Positions 1-9,106 of a stretch of DNA of 64,000 bases are shown here, piece by piece. Position 1 is the stretch's first letter; each line of letters opens with the position of its first letter. Position numbers and translations under genes: made by a program. Location: the NCBI GenBank assembly GCA_024641985.1, contig JAHEBZ010000002.1:215412-279411 (forward strand), given 5' to 3'. The DNA is from Rhodoluna sp. (GTDB lineage: Bacteria > Actinomycetota > Actinomycetes > Actinomycetales > Microbacteriaceae). Under the pieces are notes generated by a model, which ran no database searches, was not told where the DNA came from, and saw nothing but the letters and a program-made list of their open reading frames with translations.

Positions 1-462
1 CATAAAGCCAATGCGGCCGTTGCCGAAACCCGCCTCGGTTTTGGTGGCGCCAACCTAATTCTGGCCAAACCAGGTTCATACATGAACACAAGCGGCGGGC
101 CTGTCTCGGCGCTCATGAAGTTCTACGAAATCGCGATCGAAAATGTGATTGTTCTTCACGACGAGCTCGATATTCCGGCCGAAACAATTCGCCTTAAGCA
201 ATCTGGCGGGCACGGTGGGCACAACGGCCTTCGCGACATAATTGCCGCTTGCGGGTCAAACGAATTTACTCGCGTTCGCATCGGCATCGGCCGACCGCCC
301 GGCCGCATGGATACTGCAGATTTTGTGCTTAAAGATTTTTCGTCGAGTGAGCGCAAAGAATTGCCGGTCACGCTTGAGCTTGCCGCAGATGCGGTTGAGG
401 CAGTTATCAACGACGGAATCGCGTTAGCGCAAACCCGAGTTAACGCACCCGCCACGGAATAA
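1..462 (+). CDS. pth: Peptidyl-tRNA hydrolase, 5' end cut off by window
   Basis: Hydrolyses the ester bond of peptidyl-tRNAs released from stalled ribosomes, recycling tRNA in the cytoplasm. The frame is open from base 1, before the first internal ATG at 82, so the gene begins outside the window. About 153 residues remain. Visible family motifs are [13 protein letters not shown], the central VLHDELDIP and the glycine-rich [12 protein letters not shown], followed by [11 protein letters not shown]. The catalytic N-terminal His/Asn segment lies upstream. mfd follows after 30 nt on the same strand, a common actinobacterial arrangement. Assignment is secure; the missing part cannot be judged. Confidence 0.95.
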   Translation, partial: HKANAAVAETRLGFGGANLILAKPGSYMNTSGGPVSALMKFYEIAIENVIVLHDELDIPAETIRLKQSGGHGGHNGLRDIIAACGSNEFTRVRIGIGRPPGRMDTADFVLKDFSSSERKELPVTLELAADAVEAVINDGIALAQTRVNAPATE

Positions 463-480
463 CCGAGGCTGCTCACAACT

Positions 481-486
481 TAGACT
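481..486 (+). promoter_or_regulatory. Candidate -10 box for leaderless mfd
   Basis: TAGACT lies exactly 6 nt before the GTG at 493. No Shine-Dalgarno is visible. The placement implies that transcription starts at or next to the first base of the start codon. The same geometry recurs at many first genes in the window. Confidence 0.45.
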
Positions 487-492
487 TACCTT

Positions 493-3400
493 GTGAGCGA
501 TCAAAATCTCAAGGCCCTTTCGCGCCTTGTCGCGCTCGTTTCTGAGGGCTATCCCTTCGCGGCTGTTCAAGGCAAAATCAAAGCCTCGAGGCTCGATCTA
601 ATTGCGCCACAGGGTGCGCACTCAGCAGTGGTTGCTGTAATCGACGAATTTAGAAAATCAGCCAAGCTGTCGCGCATTCAACTTGTGGTGGTTAGCACCG
701 GTCGCGAATCAGAAGATGTTGCGGCTTCACTTCGAGACATGGTTGACGATGCCGAAATTCTTGAGTTTCCATCTTGGGAAACCTTGCCACACGAACGGCT
801 AAGCCCAAGCCCGGAGACAGTAGGAAAGCGACTCAAGGTTTTGCACCGACTCAACGAGCTCGAAACACTCGGGGGCATGCCTGATCACCCGGTTTTTGTT
901 TTGGCTTCGGTTAGAGCCGTTTTGCAGCCGGCGATAGCGGGGCTTGCCAAGCACCCACCATTAACTCTCGAACGCGGCAAAGATTATTTGTTATTCGAGC
1001 TCTCTCTAAAGCTCGTTGAAATGGCTTATCACCGGGTCGACATGGTCACCAAACGCGGCGAATTTGCGGTTCGAGGTGGAATTTTAGACATCTTTGCAAC
1101 CACAGCGGAACACGCGATGCGTCTCGAATTCTTTGGTGATGAGCTCGATGAAATCCGTGAATTTTCGGTAGCCGATCAGAGATCGATTAACGATTCCGAA
1201 GGCAAACCGAAGCAAATCCAGCGCCTAGAAATCTATCCGGCACGCGAAATAATCATCACACCAAACGTGGCTGGCAGGGCGCGTGAGATGGTTCACGAAT
1301 TTCCGAATATCTCGACAATGCTGGCCAAAATTGCCGAGGGAATTCCGGTTGATGGCATGGAATCGCTAGCGCCTGTGCTTGTTGATGCAATGGTGCCATT
1401 TAGCGATTACTTGCCGAAGAGCGCGTTGGTTACGCTGCTTTCGCCAGAAAAATCGGCGGCACGAGCAGCGAGCTTGGTTGAGACCAACGAAGAATTTTTG
1501 CACGCCGCTTGGGATGCCGCTACCGAAGGCGCAAATGCGCCGATCGACCTGAGCGCGGGTGGTTTTGTTGAGTTGTCGCAATTCAAAGATGCGCTAGCAG
1601 GCCGAGCCATGTTTACGGTTAGCCAATTTGGTTCTGACGACGACACGCTTGTGAATCTTGAAATGCACGAGGTACCCAGCCTAAAGGGCGCAGAGACCAC
1701 GCCGATTGAATGGCTCGAAGATCAGATTAAGAACGGCCAGAATGTGATTTTGGTGGCCGAGGGCCATGGCACAGTTGAACGCTTGGTTGAGCAGTTAGCC
1801 GCGGCCAAACTAAGCGCCAAAGTTTTGCAGGGCGCCATGCGCAAGGGCTTCACCGCCCCGGCAAGCCATCTAATCGTGATGACAGAAGCCGAGTTCTATG
1901 GAAAAAACTCTGCTTATGTGAACCCGCAGGTGCGCAAATTAGCGGCCAAACGCGGCCAAACGGTTGACCCGCTAAGCCTTAAAGCCGGCGACTATGTGGT
2001 GCACGAAACCCACGGAATTGGCCGCTTTATCGAGCTTGTGCAGCGAGCGAGCGGTGTAGGGCGTCAGCAATCGCAGCGCGAATATTTGCTTATCGAATAT
2101 GCGCCATCTAAACGCGGCTACCCCGGCGACACCCTGTTTGTGCCAACCGATCAGCTCGACCTGCTTACTCGCTATGTTGGCGGCGAGGCGCCGGTGCTAT
2201 CAAAGATGGGTGGCACCGAATGGGCGAGAGTTAAGGGCAATGCCCGCAAGGCTATTCGAAAGATAGCCATCGACCTAGTCAAGCTTTATTCGGCTCGAAT
2301 GAAATCTCGCGGCCATGCCTTTGGCCCCGATACGCCCTGGCAGCATGAGCTCGAAGAGGCATTCGCATTCGTCGAAACCCCAGACCAGCTTCAAACCATC
2401 GATGAAATCAAGCGCGATATGGAGCGCGAGATTCCGATGGACCGGTTGCTTGCAGGCGACGTTGGTTATGGCAAAACCGAAGTTGCTCTTCGTGCAGCAT
2501 TTAAGGCAATTCAAGATGGCAAGCAGGTTGCGATGCTAGTGCCAACAACTCTTTTGGTTCGTCAGCACACCGACACCATCGAGGGCCGCTTCGCCGGTTT
2601 TCCGGTGGTGGTGCGTTCGCTTTCGCGTTTTCAAACCGAAAAAGAAGTCAAGCAAACCATCGCGGGTTTGGCCGATGGCAGCGTTGACATGGTCATCGGC
2701 ACGCACCGCTTGCTTAGCTCTTCGGTGAAGTTTCGCAACCTCGGCCTCATCATCATCGATGAAGAGCAGCGTTTTGGCGTTGAGCACAAAGAGAAGCTCA
2801 AAGAGATGAAGCACAATGTTGACATTCTGGCGATGTCGGCAACCCCGATTCCGCGAACACTTGAAATGGCAATCACCGGAATTCGAGAAATGTCGACTTT
2901 GGCAACGCCTCCCGAAGAACGCCACCCAATCTTGACCTATATCGGCGGTTACAGCGAGAAGCAGGTTGCTGCCGCCATTCGGCGCGAACTTATTCGCGAA
3001 GGCCAGGTGTTTTTCGTGCATAATCGGGTTAGCTCTATAGAAGCCGTAGCGCACCAATTGGCCGAATTGGTGCCAGAGGCCCGCATTGCCGTGGCGCATG
3101 GGCAAATGTCTGAAACCGCGCTTGAGCAAGTTGTTGTCGATTTTTGGGAACGCAAATTTGATGTTTTGGTTTCAACAACCATCATCGAAACGGGCATCGA
3201 TATTCCAAACGCCAACACGCTCATCGTTGACCGTGCCGAGAACTTCGGTTTGAGTCAACTGCACCAAATTCGCGGGCGAGTGGGCCGCAGTCGCGAGCGC
3301 GCCTACGCCTATTTTTTCTATGACCCATCAAAGCCACTAAGCGAAACAGCTCACGACCGCTTGGCCACAATTGCAACTAACAACGAACTCGGTGGCGGCA

Positions 3401-4062
3401 TGCAGATCGCGCTCAAAGATCTCGAAATTCGTGGTGCCGGCAACCTTCTTGGTGGTGAGCAATCGGGGCACATTGCGGGCGTTGGGTTCGATCTTTACCT
3501 ACGCATGATTGGCGAGGCCGTAGCCGACTTCAAGGGTGAAAAAGCCGAATCTCCGGCCGAGTTAAAGCTTGAGTTGCCGGTTGACGCGCACATTCCGCAC
3601 ACCTATGTCGACTCTGAGCGTTTGCGTCTAGAGGCCTATCACAAGCTCTCTGCTGCCAGCGGAGACAAGGGTTCGCGCAAGCAACTTGATGGCATTCTGG
3701 CCGAGCTCGAAGATCGTTATGGCGAGGCGCCGCTGCCGGTTCGCAATCTGATTGATGTAACAGAGCTTCGTCAGCAGGCAAATCGCCTTGGCCTAAAAGA
3801 TTTCAATGTGCTTGGCCTGCAAGTCAAGCTTCAACCGGTAGTGCTCTCCGAGGCCGAGCAAGTGCAAATTAGCCACCTTTTTCCGGGCACCAAATACCTG
3901 CAATCTTCGTCAACGCTTATGGTGCCGGCTCCGCGCGATGCAAATTTTGAACCACTGCGAGACAAACCGATTATCGACTGGGCTTGGGCGTTCTTAGCCA
4001 GAGTGTTCGCCAATCGATCCGCGGCAGACAACAACCAACCATCCAAACCGCTAAAGGGCTAA
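493..4062 (+). CDS. mfd: Transcription-repair coupling factor Mfd
   Basis: Double-stranded DNA translocase that dislodges RNA polymerase stalled at lesions and recruits the UvrABC machinery. At 1189 aa it is full length for the family. Order: N-terminal UvrB-like region, RNA-polymerase interaction domain near residues 490-570 (YVVHETHGIGRF followed by LFVPTDQLDLL), then a RecG-like SF2 motor with Walker A GDVGYGKT (about 655-662) and DEEQ box (756-759), helicase motif VI (QIRGRVGRS), and a C-terminal TRCF domain. The GTG start fits the TAGACT box 6 nt upstream. mazG starts 3 nt after the stop, so the two probably form an operon. Confidence 0.97.
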   Translation: MSDQNLKALSRLVALVSEGYPFAAVQGKIKASRLDLIAPQGAHSAVVAVIDEFRKSAKLSRIQLVVVSTGRESEDVAASLRDMVDDAEILEFPSWETLPHERLSPSPETVGKRLKVLHRLNELETLGGMPDHPVFVLASVRAVLQPAIAGLAKHPPLTLERGKDYLLFELSLKLVEMAYHRVDMVTKRGEFAVRGGILDIFATTAEHAMRLEFFGDELDEIREFSVADQRSINDSEGKPKQIQRLEIYPAREIIITPNVAGRAREMVHEFPNISTMLAKIAEGIPVDGMESLAPVLVDAMVPFSDYLPKSALVTLLSPEKSAARAASLVETNEEFLHAAWDAATEGANAPIDLSAGGFVELSQFKDALAGRAMFTVSQFGSDDDTLVNLEMHEVPSLKGAETTPIEWLEDQIKNGQNVILVAEGHGTVERLVEQLAAAKLSAKVLQGAMRKGFTAPASHLIVMTEAEFYGKNSAYVNPQVRKLAAKRGQTVDPLSLKAGDYVVHETHGIGRFIELVQRASGVGRQQSQREYLLIEYAPSKRGYPGDTLFVPTDQLDLLTRYVGGEAPVLSKMGGTEWARVKGNARKAIRKIAIDLVKLYSARMKSRGHAFGPDTPWQHELEEAFAFVETPDQLQTIDEIKRDMEREIPMDRLLAGDVGYGKTEVALRAAFKAIQDGKQVAMLVPTTLLVRQHTDTIEGRFAGFPVVVRSLSRFQTEKEVKQTIAGLADGSVDMVIGTHRLLSSSVKFRNLGLIIIDEEQRFGVEHKEKLKEMKHNVDILAMSATPIPRTLEMAITGIREMSTLATPPEERHPILTYIGGYSEKQVAAAIRRELIREGQVFFVHNRVSSIEAVAHQLAELVPEARIAVAHGQMSETALEQVVVDFWERKFDVLVSTTIIETGIDIPNANTLIVDRAENFGLSQLHQIRGRVGRSRERAYAYFFYDPSKPLSETAHDRLATIATNNELGGGMQIALKDLEIRGAGNLLGGEQSGHIAGVGFDLYLRMIGEAVADFKGEKAESPAELKLELPVDAHIPHTYVDSERLRLEAYHKLSAASGDKGSRKQLDGILAELEDRYGEAPLPVRNLIDVTELRQQANRLGLKDFNVLGLQVKLQPVVLSEAEQVQISHLFPGTKYLQSSSTLMVPAPRDANFEPLRDKPIIDWAWAFLARVFANRSAADNNQPSKPLKG

Positions 4063-4065
4063 ACA

Positions 4066-4767
4066 ATGACAAAACTAGATGAATTGATTGCGGTTGCGCA
4101 CAGGTTGCGCGCGCCTGGTGGTTGCCCATGGGATGCCGAACAGACTCACGATTCGCTCACCAAATATTTGCTCGAAGAGACTTATGAGCTGATTGAAGCT
4201 ATCGAATCTGGCGACCGTGACGAAATTCTCGAAGAGCTTGGCGATGTGCTCTACCAAGTTATTTTTCACACCGATCTAGCGGCAACCGGGTCGCTTGGCG
4301 CACCCTTCGATATTCAAGCTGTTGCCGAGCTGTCTGCGCAAAAAATGATGGGGCGCCACCCGCACGTTTTCGGCACGCCCGAGGAGTTAGAAAAGTACGC
4401 AGCCAAGACTGGCGAGGAAGTCATGGTTAACTGGGATGCTCACAAGCAACGTGAAAAGCCCGAGCGCTCATCGGTTCTAGACGGTATTCCGCAGGCGCTG
4501 CCGGCATTGGCTTTGGCCGACAAAGTTTTGGGCAAAGCCGAGAAAATTGGCTTGCTCGATGCCGACGCGCCTGGGCCTTTCAGCGTTACCAGCGAAGCCG
4601 AGTTGGGTGCAATTTTGCTGGCCATCGTTTCGAGCGGCAGGTCGGCTGGTCTCGATTCAGAGCGTGCGCTTCGCGAGGCGCTGCGTGAACTCCAGGTTGA
4701 GATTCGCGAGGTTGAGCTCGAGGGAGACAGCGATGCGGGTGTTATTGCACTGCCTTCGGATGACTAA
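4066..4767 (+). CDS. mazG: MazG family nucleoside triphosphate pyrophosphohydrolase
   Basis: Hydrolyses NTPs or aberrant dNTPs to the monophosphate plus pyrophosphate, cleaning the nucleotide pool. The N-terminal MazG domain is clear: GGCPWDAEQTHDSL, then the acidic helices LLEETYELIEAI and EILEELGDVLYQV, which carry the Mg-binding EExxE and ExxD residues, then GRHPHVFG. A second, less conserved half follows (KADKVLGKAEK-like region), as in longer MazG proteins. It starts 3 nt after mfd and its TAA abuts the next ATG, so co-translation of three genes is likely. The mfd link agrees with a genome-maintenance role. Confidence 0.93.
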   Translation: MTKLDELIAVAHRLRAPGGCPWDAEQTHDSLTKYLLEETYELIEAIESGDRDEILEELGDVLYQVIFHTDLAATGSLGAPFDIQAVAELSAQKMMGRHPHVFGTPEELEKYAAKTGEEVMVNWDAHKQREKPERSSVLDGIPQALPALALADKVLGKAEKIGLLDADAPGPFSVTSEAELGAILLAIVSSGRSAGLDSERALREALRELQVEIREVELEGDSDAGVIALPSDD

Positions 4768-5139
4768 ATGCCACATACTTTGATTTTCGATGGCGACTGC
4801 GGTTTTTGCACCAGCGTTGCCAATTGGATAACCAAGCGCTCGCTGGTTTCAGTTGACTGCCAGCCTTACCAGTGGGCAAAGTTAGCCGACTTTGGGCTCA
4901 GCGAAAAGGAGGCTGCCGCCAAGGTTCAACTGATTGCAGACGGCAAAATTTATGCCGGTCACAATTGCATGGCAAAACTCTTGCTGTTGCAACCGAACCC
5001 CGTGCTCAAATTCATCGGTGCCGTAATAGTGATGCCAAAGGTTGAACCAATCAGCGCCAAAGTTTATGACTGGGTTGCGGCAAACCGCCAGAGCTTTCCG
5101 GGTGGAACCCCCGCTTGCAAGATGCCCAAAAAAGAATAG
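4768..5139 (+). CDS. DCC family thiol-disulfide oxidoreductase-like protein (DUF393)
   Basis: Small thioredoxin-fold-like protein of 123 aa opening with LIFDGDCGFC, which gives the family its DxDCxxC signature (D8, D10, C11, C14). The family is predicted to do thiol-disulfide chemistry, but its substrates are not established. Two further cysteines occur, at NCMAK and in the C-terminal PACKMPKK. There is no signal peptide, so it is presumably cytoplasmic. Its ATG directly follows the mazG stop with no spacer, which suggests translational coupling. Family call is firm, function is not. Confidence 0.85.
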   Translation: MPHTLIFDGDCGFCTSVANWITKRSLVSVDCQPYQWAKLADFGLSEKEAAAKVQLIADGKIYAGHNCMAKLLLLQPNPVLKFIGAVIVMPKVEPISAKVYDWVAANRQSFPGGTPACKMPKKE

Positions 5140-5148
5140 ATTTTCAAC

Positions 5149-5355
5149 ATGGATGAAAAAGTCAAAGGCCCGGCTTCCTACTTTCCTTCAATCGAAAAAA
5201 AGTATGGCAAGCCAATCGATTTCTGGATGCAGGAACTTGAGAAGGTTTCGGGGCAGGCTCACATGGAGCAGGTGGCCTTTTTGAAAACCCAGCACCAGAT
5301 GGGCCATGGCCACGCAAACGCTATCGTTGCCGTGTTTCGCGCAAAGAACGCATAG
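5149..5355 (+). CDS. Small DUF4287-domain protein
   Basis: A 68-residue soluble protein: YFPSIEKKYGKPIDFW, then a helical segment and KTQHQMGHGHANAIV. This matches the short DUF4287 proteins, which often occur alone or fused to DUF5655 and have no known biochemical role. It has no membrane segment and is rich in Lys, His and Gln. It lies 9 nt after the DUF393 gene and 44 nt before hisS, probably as the last gene of the mfd-mazG operon. The length agrees with the stand-alone form of the domain, and the ATG at 5149 is the only sensible start. Confidence 0.8.
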   Translation: MDEKVKGPASYFPSIEKKYGKPIDFWMQELEKVSGQAHMEQVAFLKTQHQMGHGHANAIVAVFRAKNA

Positions 5356-5387
5356 TCAAACCTCCGAAGTCACCCGCGCCCATGTGG

Positions 5388-5393
5388 CAAACT
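5388..5393 (+). promoter_or_regulatory. Candidate -10 box for leaderless hisS
   Basis: CAAACT lies 6 nt before the hisS ATG and no Shine-Dalgarno is evident. It departs from TANNNT only at the first base, and the same hexamer precedes the DUF1761 gene at the same distance. Confidence 0.3.
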
Positions 5394-5399
5394 TGAAGC

Positions 5400-6629
5400 A
5401 TGGCTAAAGACGTGCACCCACCTCGCGGAATGCGCGATTTTCTTCCGGTAGAGAAGAATCGTCGCGACCGCGTGCTCACTTCAATTCGTGAGACCTATTT
5501 GGGGCACGGTTTTCAAGAAATCGAAACTCCGGCGCTTGAAGACCTCGAAAGACTTACTTCGGGTCAGGGTGGCGACAACGAGAAGTTGGCATTCCGCGTT
5601 ATGAAGCGGGGTGCAGAGCTTGAAGCTGCTATCGAATCTGGCAACGGCGAAGACAATATGGCAGACCTAGGTCTTCGCTACGATCTAACAGTTCCGTTGA
5701 CCCGTTATTACGCCACCAATCACGCCAAGTTGCCAAAGGTGTTTAAGGCTCTTCAAACGGGGCCTGTATGGCGTGCCGAGCGCCCGCAAAAGGGCCGTTA
5801 CCGCCAATTCGTGCAGTGCGATATCGACATCATCGGCGATGCCAGCATGCTTGCTGAAATTGAACTTCTAAATGCCTCGCTCGACGCGTTGACCGCAATC
5901 GGCTTGAACGATGCAACTATTCGAGTGAACCACCGAGTGTTGCTTGCCAACCTGCTCGAACAATTGGGCGTGCCCGAGGCGGGCAAGGGCTCCGCCATGA
6001 TCACAATCGATAAACTCGACAAAATTGCGGCCGAGGGTGTGGTTGCCGAGCTCGAAGACAAGTTTGATGCTGGTGTTGCTGCTCGGGCTGCCGATTGGCT
6101 GAGGGCTATCGCTGGTAACCTTCCGATTCCAGCAGAGTTGGCCGAAATTTTCGACGCAATCGAGGCTCGCTTTGGCGCAGGTCGCTTGCGCTTCGACCCA
6201 ACCTTGGTTCGCGGCATGGGCTACTACACCGGCACCATCTTTGAGATCGAGCACCCAGAGTCTGGCTCATCAATTGGTGGTGGCGGTCGCTATGACGGCA
6301 TGGTTGGCCGTTGGCTTGGCTCGGATGTGCCTGCCGTTGGAATCTCGATTGGTTTTGAGCGCGCGGTCGACCTGGTGGCTTCGAACGATGACGAAAGTTT
6401 GTCAATCGTGTTGGTTCTAGACAGCGCGGTGCCATCGGTAATAGGCAACGCACTTAAAGTTCAGCAGCAGGCCATCGAAGCCGGCTATCGCGTGCGCCTC
6501 GAACAGCGGCCGAAAAAGCTCAATAATTTGCTCGACAGCATGGCTGAACAGGGTTTTGCCTCTTTCGCAACGGTAGGCGAAGAGTTTGTGAACTTCGGCG
6601 AGTTGTCAATTCGCAACATCGCAAATTAG
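5400..6629 (+). CDS. hisS: Histidine--tRNA ligase
   Basis: Class II aminoacyl-tRNA synthetase charging tRNA-His. At 409 aa it is close to the usual 420. Visible motifs: HPPRGMRDFLP at the N-terminus, motif 2 region TGPVWRAERPQKGRYRQF followed by QCDIDIIG, the histidine-A segment LVRGMGYYTGTIFE, and motif 3 GGGGRYDGMVGRWLG. A C-terminal anticodon-binding domain follows, ending soon after FATVGEEFVNFGELSIRNI. The ATG at 5400 is preceded by CAAACT at 6 nt rather than an SD. It lies upstream of eno with a 120 nt leader in between. Confidence 0.97.
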   Translation: MAKDVHPPRGMRDFLPVEKNRRDRVLTSIRETYLGHGFQEIETPALEDLERLTSGQGGDNEKLAFRVMKRGAELEAAIESGNGEDNMADLGLRYDLTVPLTRYYATNHAKLPKVFKALQTGPVWRAERPQKGRYRQFVQCDIDIIGDASMLAEIELLNASLDALTAIGLNDATIRVNHRVLLANLLEQLGVPEAGKGSAMITIDKLDKIAAEGVVAELEDKFDAGVAARAADWLRAIAGNLPIPAELAEIFDAIEARFGAGRLRFDPTLVRGMGYYTGTIFEIEHPESGSSIGGGGRYDGMVGRWLGSDVPAVGISIGFERAVDLVASNDDESLSIVLVLDSAVPSVIGNALKVQQQAIEAGYRVRLEQRPKKLNNLLDSMAEQGFASFATVGEEFVNFGELSIRNIAN

Positions 6630-6681
6630 CGCCTTAACTCGCTAAACTGTAACCACGACAAAGACGTGATCGGCACTGACC

Positions 6682-8039
<1,358 letters not shown>

Positions 8040-8050
8040 GCACTAAAAGC

Positions 8051-8542
8051 ATGAAGCGCCCCGCAAAGTCATCTCCGGCAGCAGTGTCGGCGGCTTTGCG
8101 GGGTTTTCGCTTCAATGCCCGCACCATCACTCTTCTGCTCATCATCATTGTTGGCGTGGTAACTCTGGCGCCACGCGTGCAGACCTGGTTTCTGCAGCGG
8201 CAGCAAATTGCCGAGGCCCAAGCCCAGTTGCAAGCGGCCAAAGACGATGTTAAAAAGATGGAAGTTGAGCGCCGACGTTGGGAAGATCCGGCCTACATTC
8301 GTGCTCAGGCGCGTGACCGTCTTTATTATGTGATGCCTGGTGAGGTTTCGTATTTGGTGATGGATGCCGATGGTATTGACCTGAGTGACACAAGCGGAAC
8401 CGTTGGAGCCCGAATGGCAGCCGATAAAAACACCAGCGAAATTTCAACTTCAATTCGTCAAACCAAGAACAACTGGGTTGACGCGGTTCTCGAATCGGTG
8501 GTTCGCGCCGGAACTGAAGAACCAAAAACAGAATCGAATTAG
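8051..8542 (+). CDS. Septum formation initiator FtsB/DivIC-like protein
   Basis: Single-pass divisome protein that in other bacteria bridges FtsL and FtsQ. At 163 aa it has a basic cytoplasmic N-terminus (about 30 aa), one hydrophobic helix ITLLLIIIVGVVTLAP, a coiled-coil QRQQIAEAQAQLQAAKDDVK, and the conserved RARDRLYYVMPGE-like segment (here AQARDRLYYVMPGE), then a low-complexity tail. Sitting directly after eno is a diagnostic actinobacterial context. A terminator-like hairpin lies within its first 19 codons (8059-8107). It could be named ftsB or divIC; the sequence does not decide. Confidence 0.9.
   Translation: MKRPAKSSPAAVSAALRGFRFNARTITLLLIIIVGVVTLAPRVQTWFLQRQQIAEAQAQLQAAKDDVKKMEVERRRWEDPAYIRAQARDRLYYVMPGEVSYLVMDADGIDLSDTSGTVGARMAADKNTSEISTSIRQTKNNWVDAVLESVVRAGTEEPKTESN
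8059..8107 (+). terminator. Terminator/attenuator-like hairpin inside the start of the FtsB-like gene
   Basis: CCCCGCAAAG (8059-8068) pairs perfectly with CTTTGCGGGG (8094-8103) and is followed directly by TTTT. It lies 20 nt after the eno stop and inside codons 3-19 of the downstream gene. This is a classic Rho-independent shape, so it may end part of the eno transcripts. Whether it terminates in vivo is inference. Confidence 0.5.
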
Positions 8543-8543
8543 T

Positions 8544-9056
8544 ATGCCACTTACCCCAGCAACCGAGGCCGATATTGCCGAAGTTTCCCGTCAACTTGGC
8601 CGCCCTGCGCGCGACATCATCGCGATTGCGGCGCGCTGCGTTTGCGGCAAACCGACTGTGGTGCACACCAAACCAAGGCTTAGCGATGGAACCCCGTTTC
8701 CAACTACTTATTACCTGACCCACAAAGGTGCAACCGCTGCGGTTTCGACTCTCGAGGCTAGCGGCCTGATGGCGCAGCTGCAGCAGCGTTTGGTCGACGA
8801 GCCAGAATTGGGTGCCGCCTACCAAAAAGCGCATGAGGCCTACATCGCCGACCGCGACAGGGCGGCTCAAGAATCTGGCCAGGAAGTTCCCGAAATTGCC
8901 GGAATTTCGGCCGGTGGAATGCCAACCCGAGTAAAGTGCCTGCACGCGCTCATCGGCCACTCGCTGGCTGCTGGGCCTGGCGTGAACCCAATCGGCGATC
9001 TTGCGCTCGAGGCTTGCAGCTGGAGCCCCAACCGCTGTGTATGCGAAAGCATCTAG
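8544..9056 (+). CDS. DUF501 domain-containing protein
   Basis: A 170-aa soluble protein found next to the septum-initiator gene in actinobacteria; no biochemical role is established. Visible features: QLGRPARDIIAIAARCVCGKPTVVHTKPRLSDGTPFPTTYY, split here as the conserved CVCGKP and TPFPTTYYLTH blocks, and GGMPTRVKCLHALIGHSLA near the end with a conserved Cys/His, plus the terminal CSWSPNRCVCE. Start is the ATG at 8544, one base after the preceding stop; a longer in-frame extension back to 8385 is only overlap with that gene. The usual ppx neighbour is missing; ndh follows instead. Confidence 0.9.
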   Translation: MPLTPATEADIAEVSRQLGRPARDIIAIAARCVCGKPTVVHTKPRLSDGTPFPTTYYLTHKGATAAVSTLEASGLMAQLQQRLVDEPELGAAYQKAHEAYIADRDRAAQESGQEVPEIAGISAGGMPTRVKCLHALIGHSLAAGPGVNPIGDLALEACSWSPNRCVCESI

Positions 9057-9094
9057 ACCAACCAAAGTCAGACTAAACAACGACACGAAGGTAG

Positions 9095-9100
9095 TAAATT
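9095..9100 (+). promoter_or_regulatory. Candidate -10 box for leaderless ndh
   Basis: TAAATT lies 6 nt before the ATG at 9107, the same spacing as at mfd, lemA, ung and others. The nearest GAAGG is about 15 nt from the ATG, too far to be a normal SD. Confidence 0.4.
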
Positions 9101-9106
9101 AGAACA

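Noticed and set aside
2536..3129. 197-codon frame opposite mfd
   Set aside because: Antisense to the helicase core of mfd, with no domain signature.
8385..8543. Upstream extension of DUF501
   Set aside because: Overlaps the end of the FtsB-like gene in another frame; the ATG at 8544 follows that gene directly and gives the family N-terminus.
8250..9086. Long 278-codon open frame on the minus strand
   Set aside because: It is fully antisense to the FtsB-like and DUF501 genes, both of which have clear family motifs; the translation has no recognisable domain and a composition typical of shadow frames.
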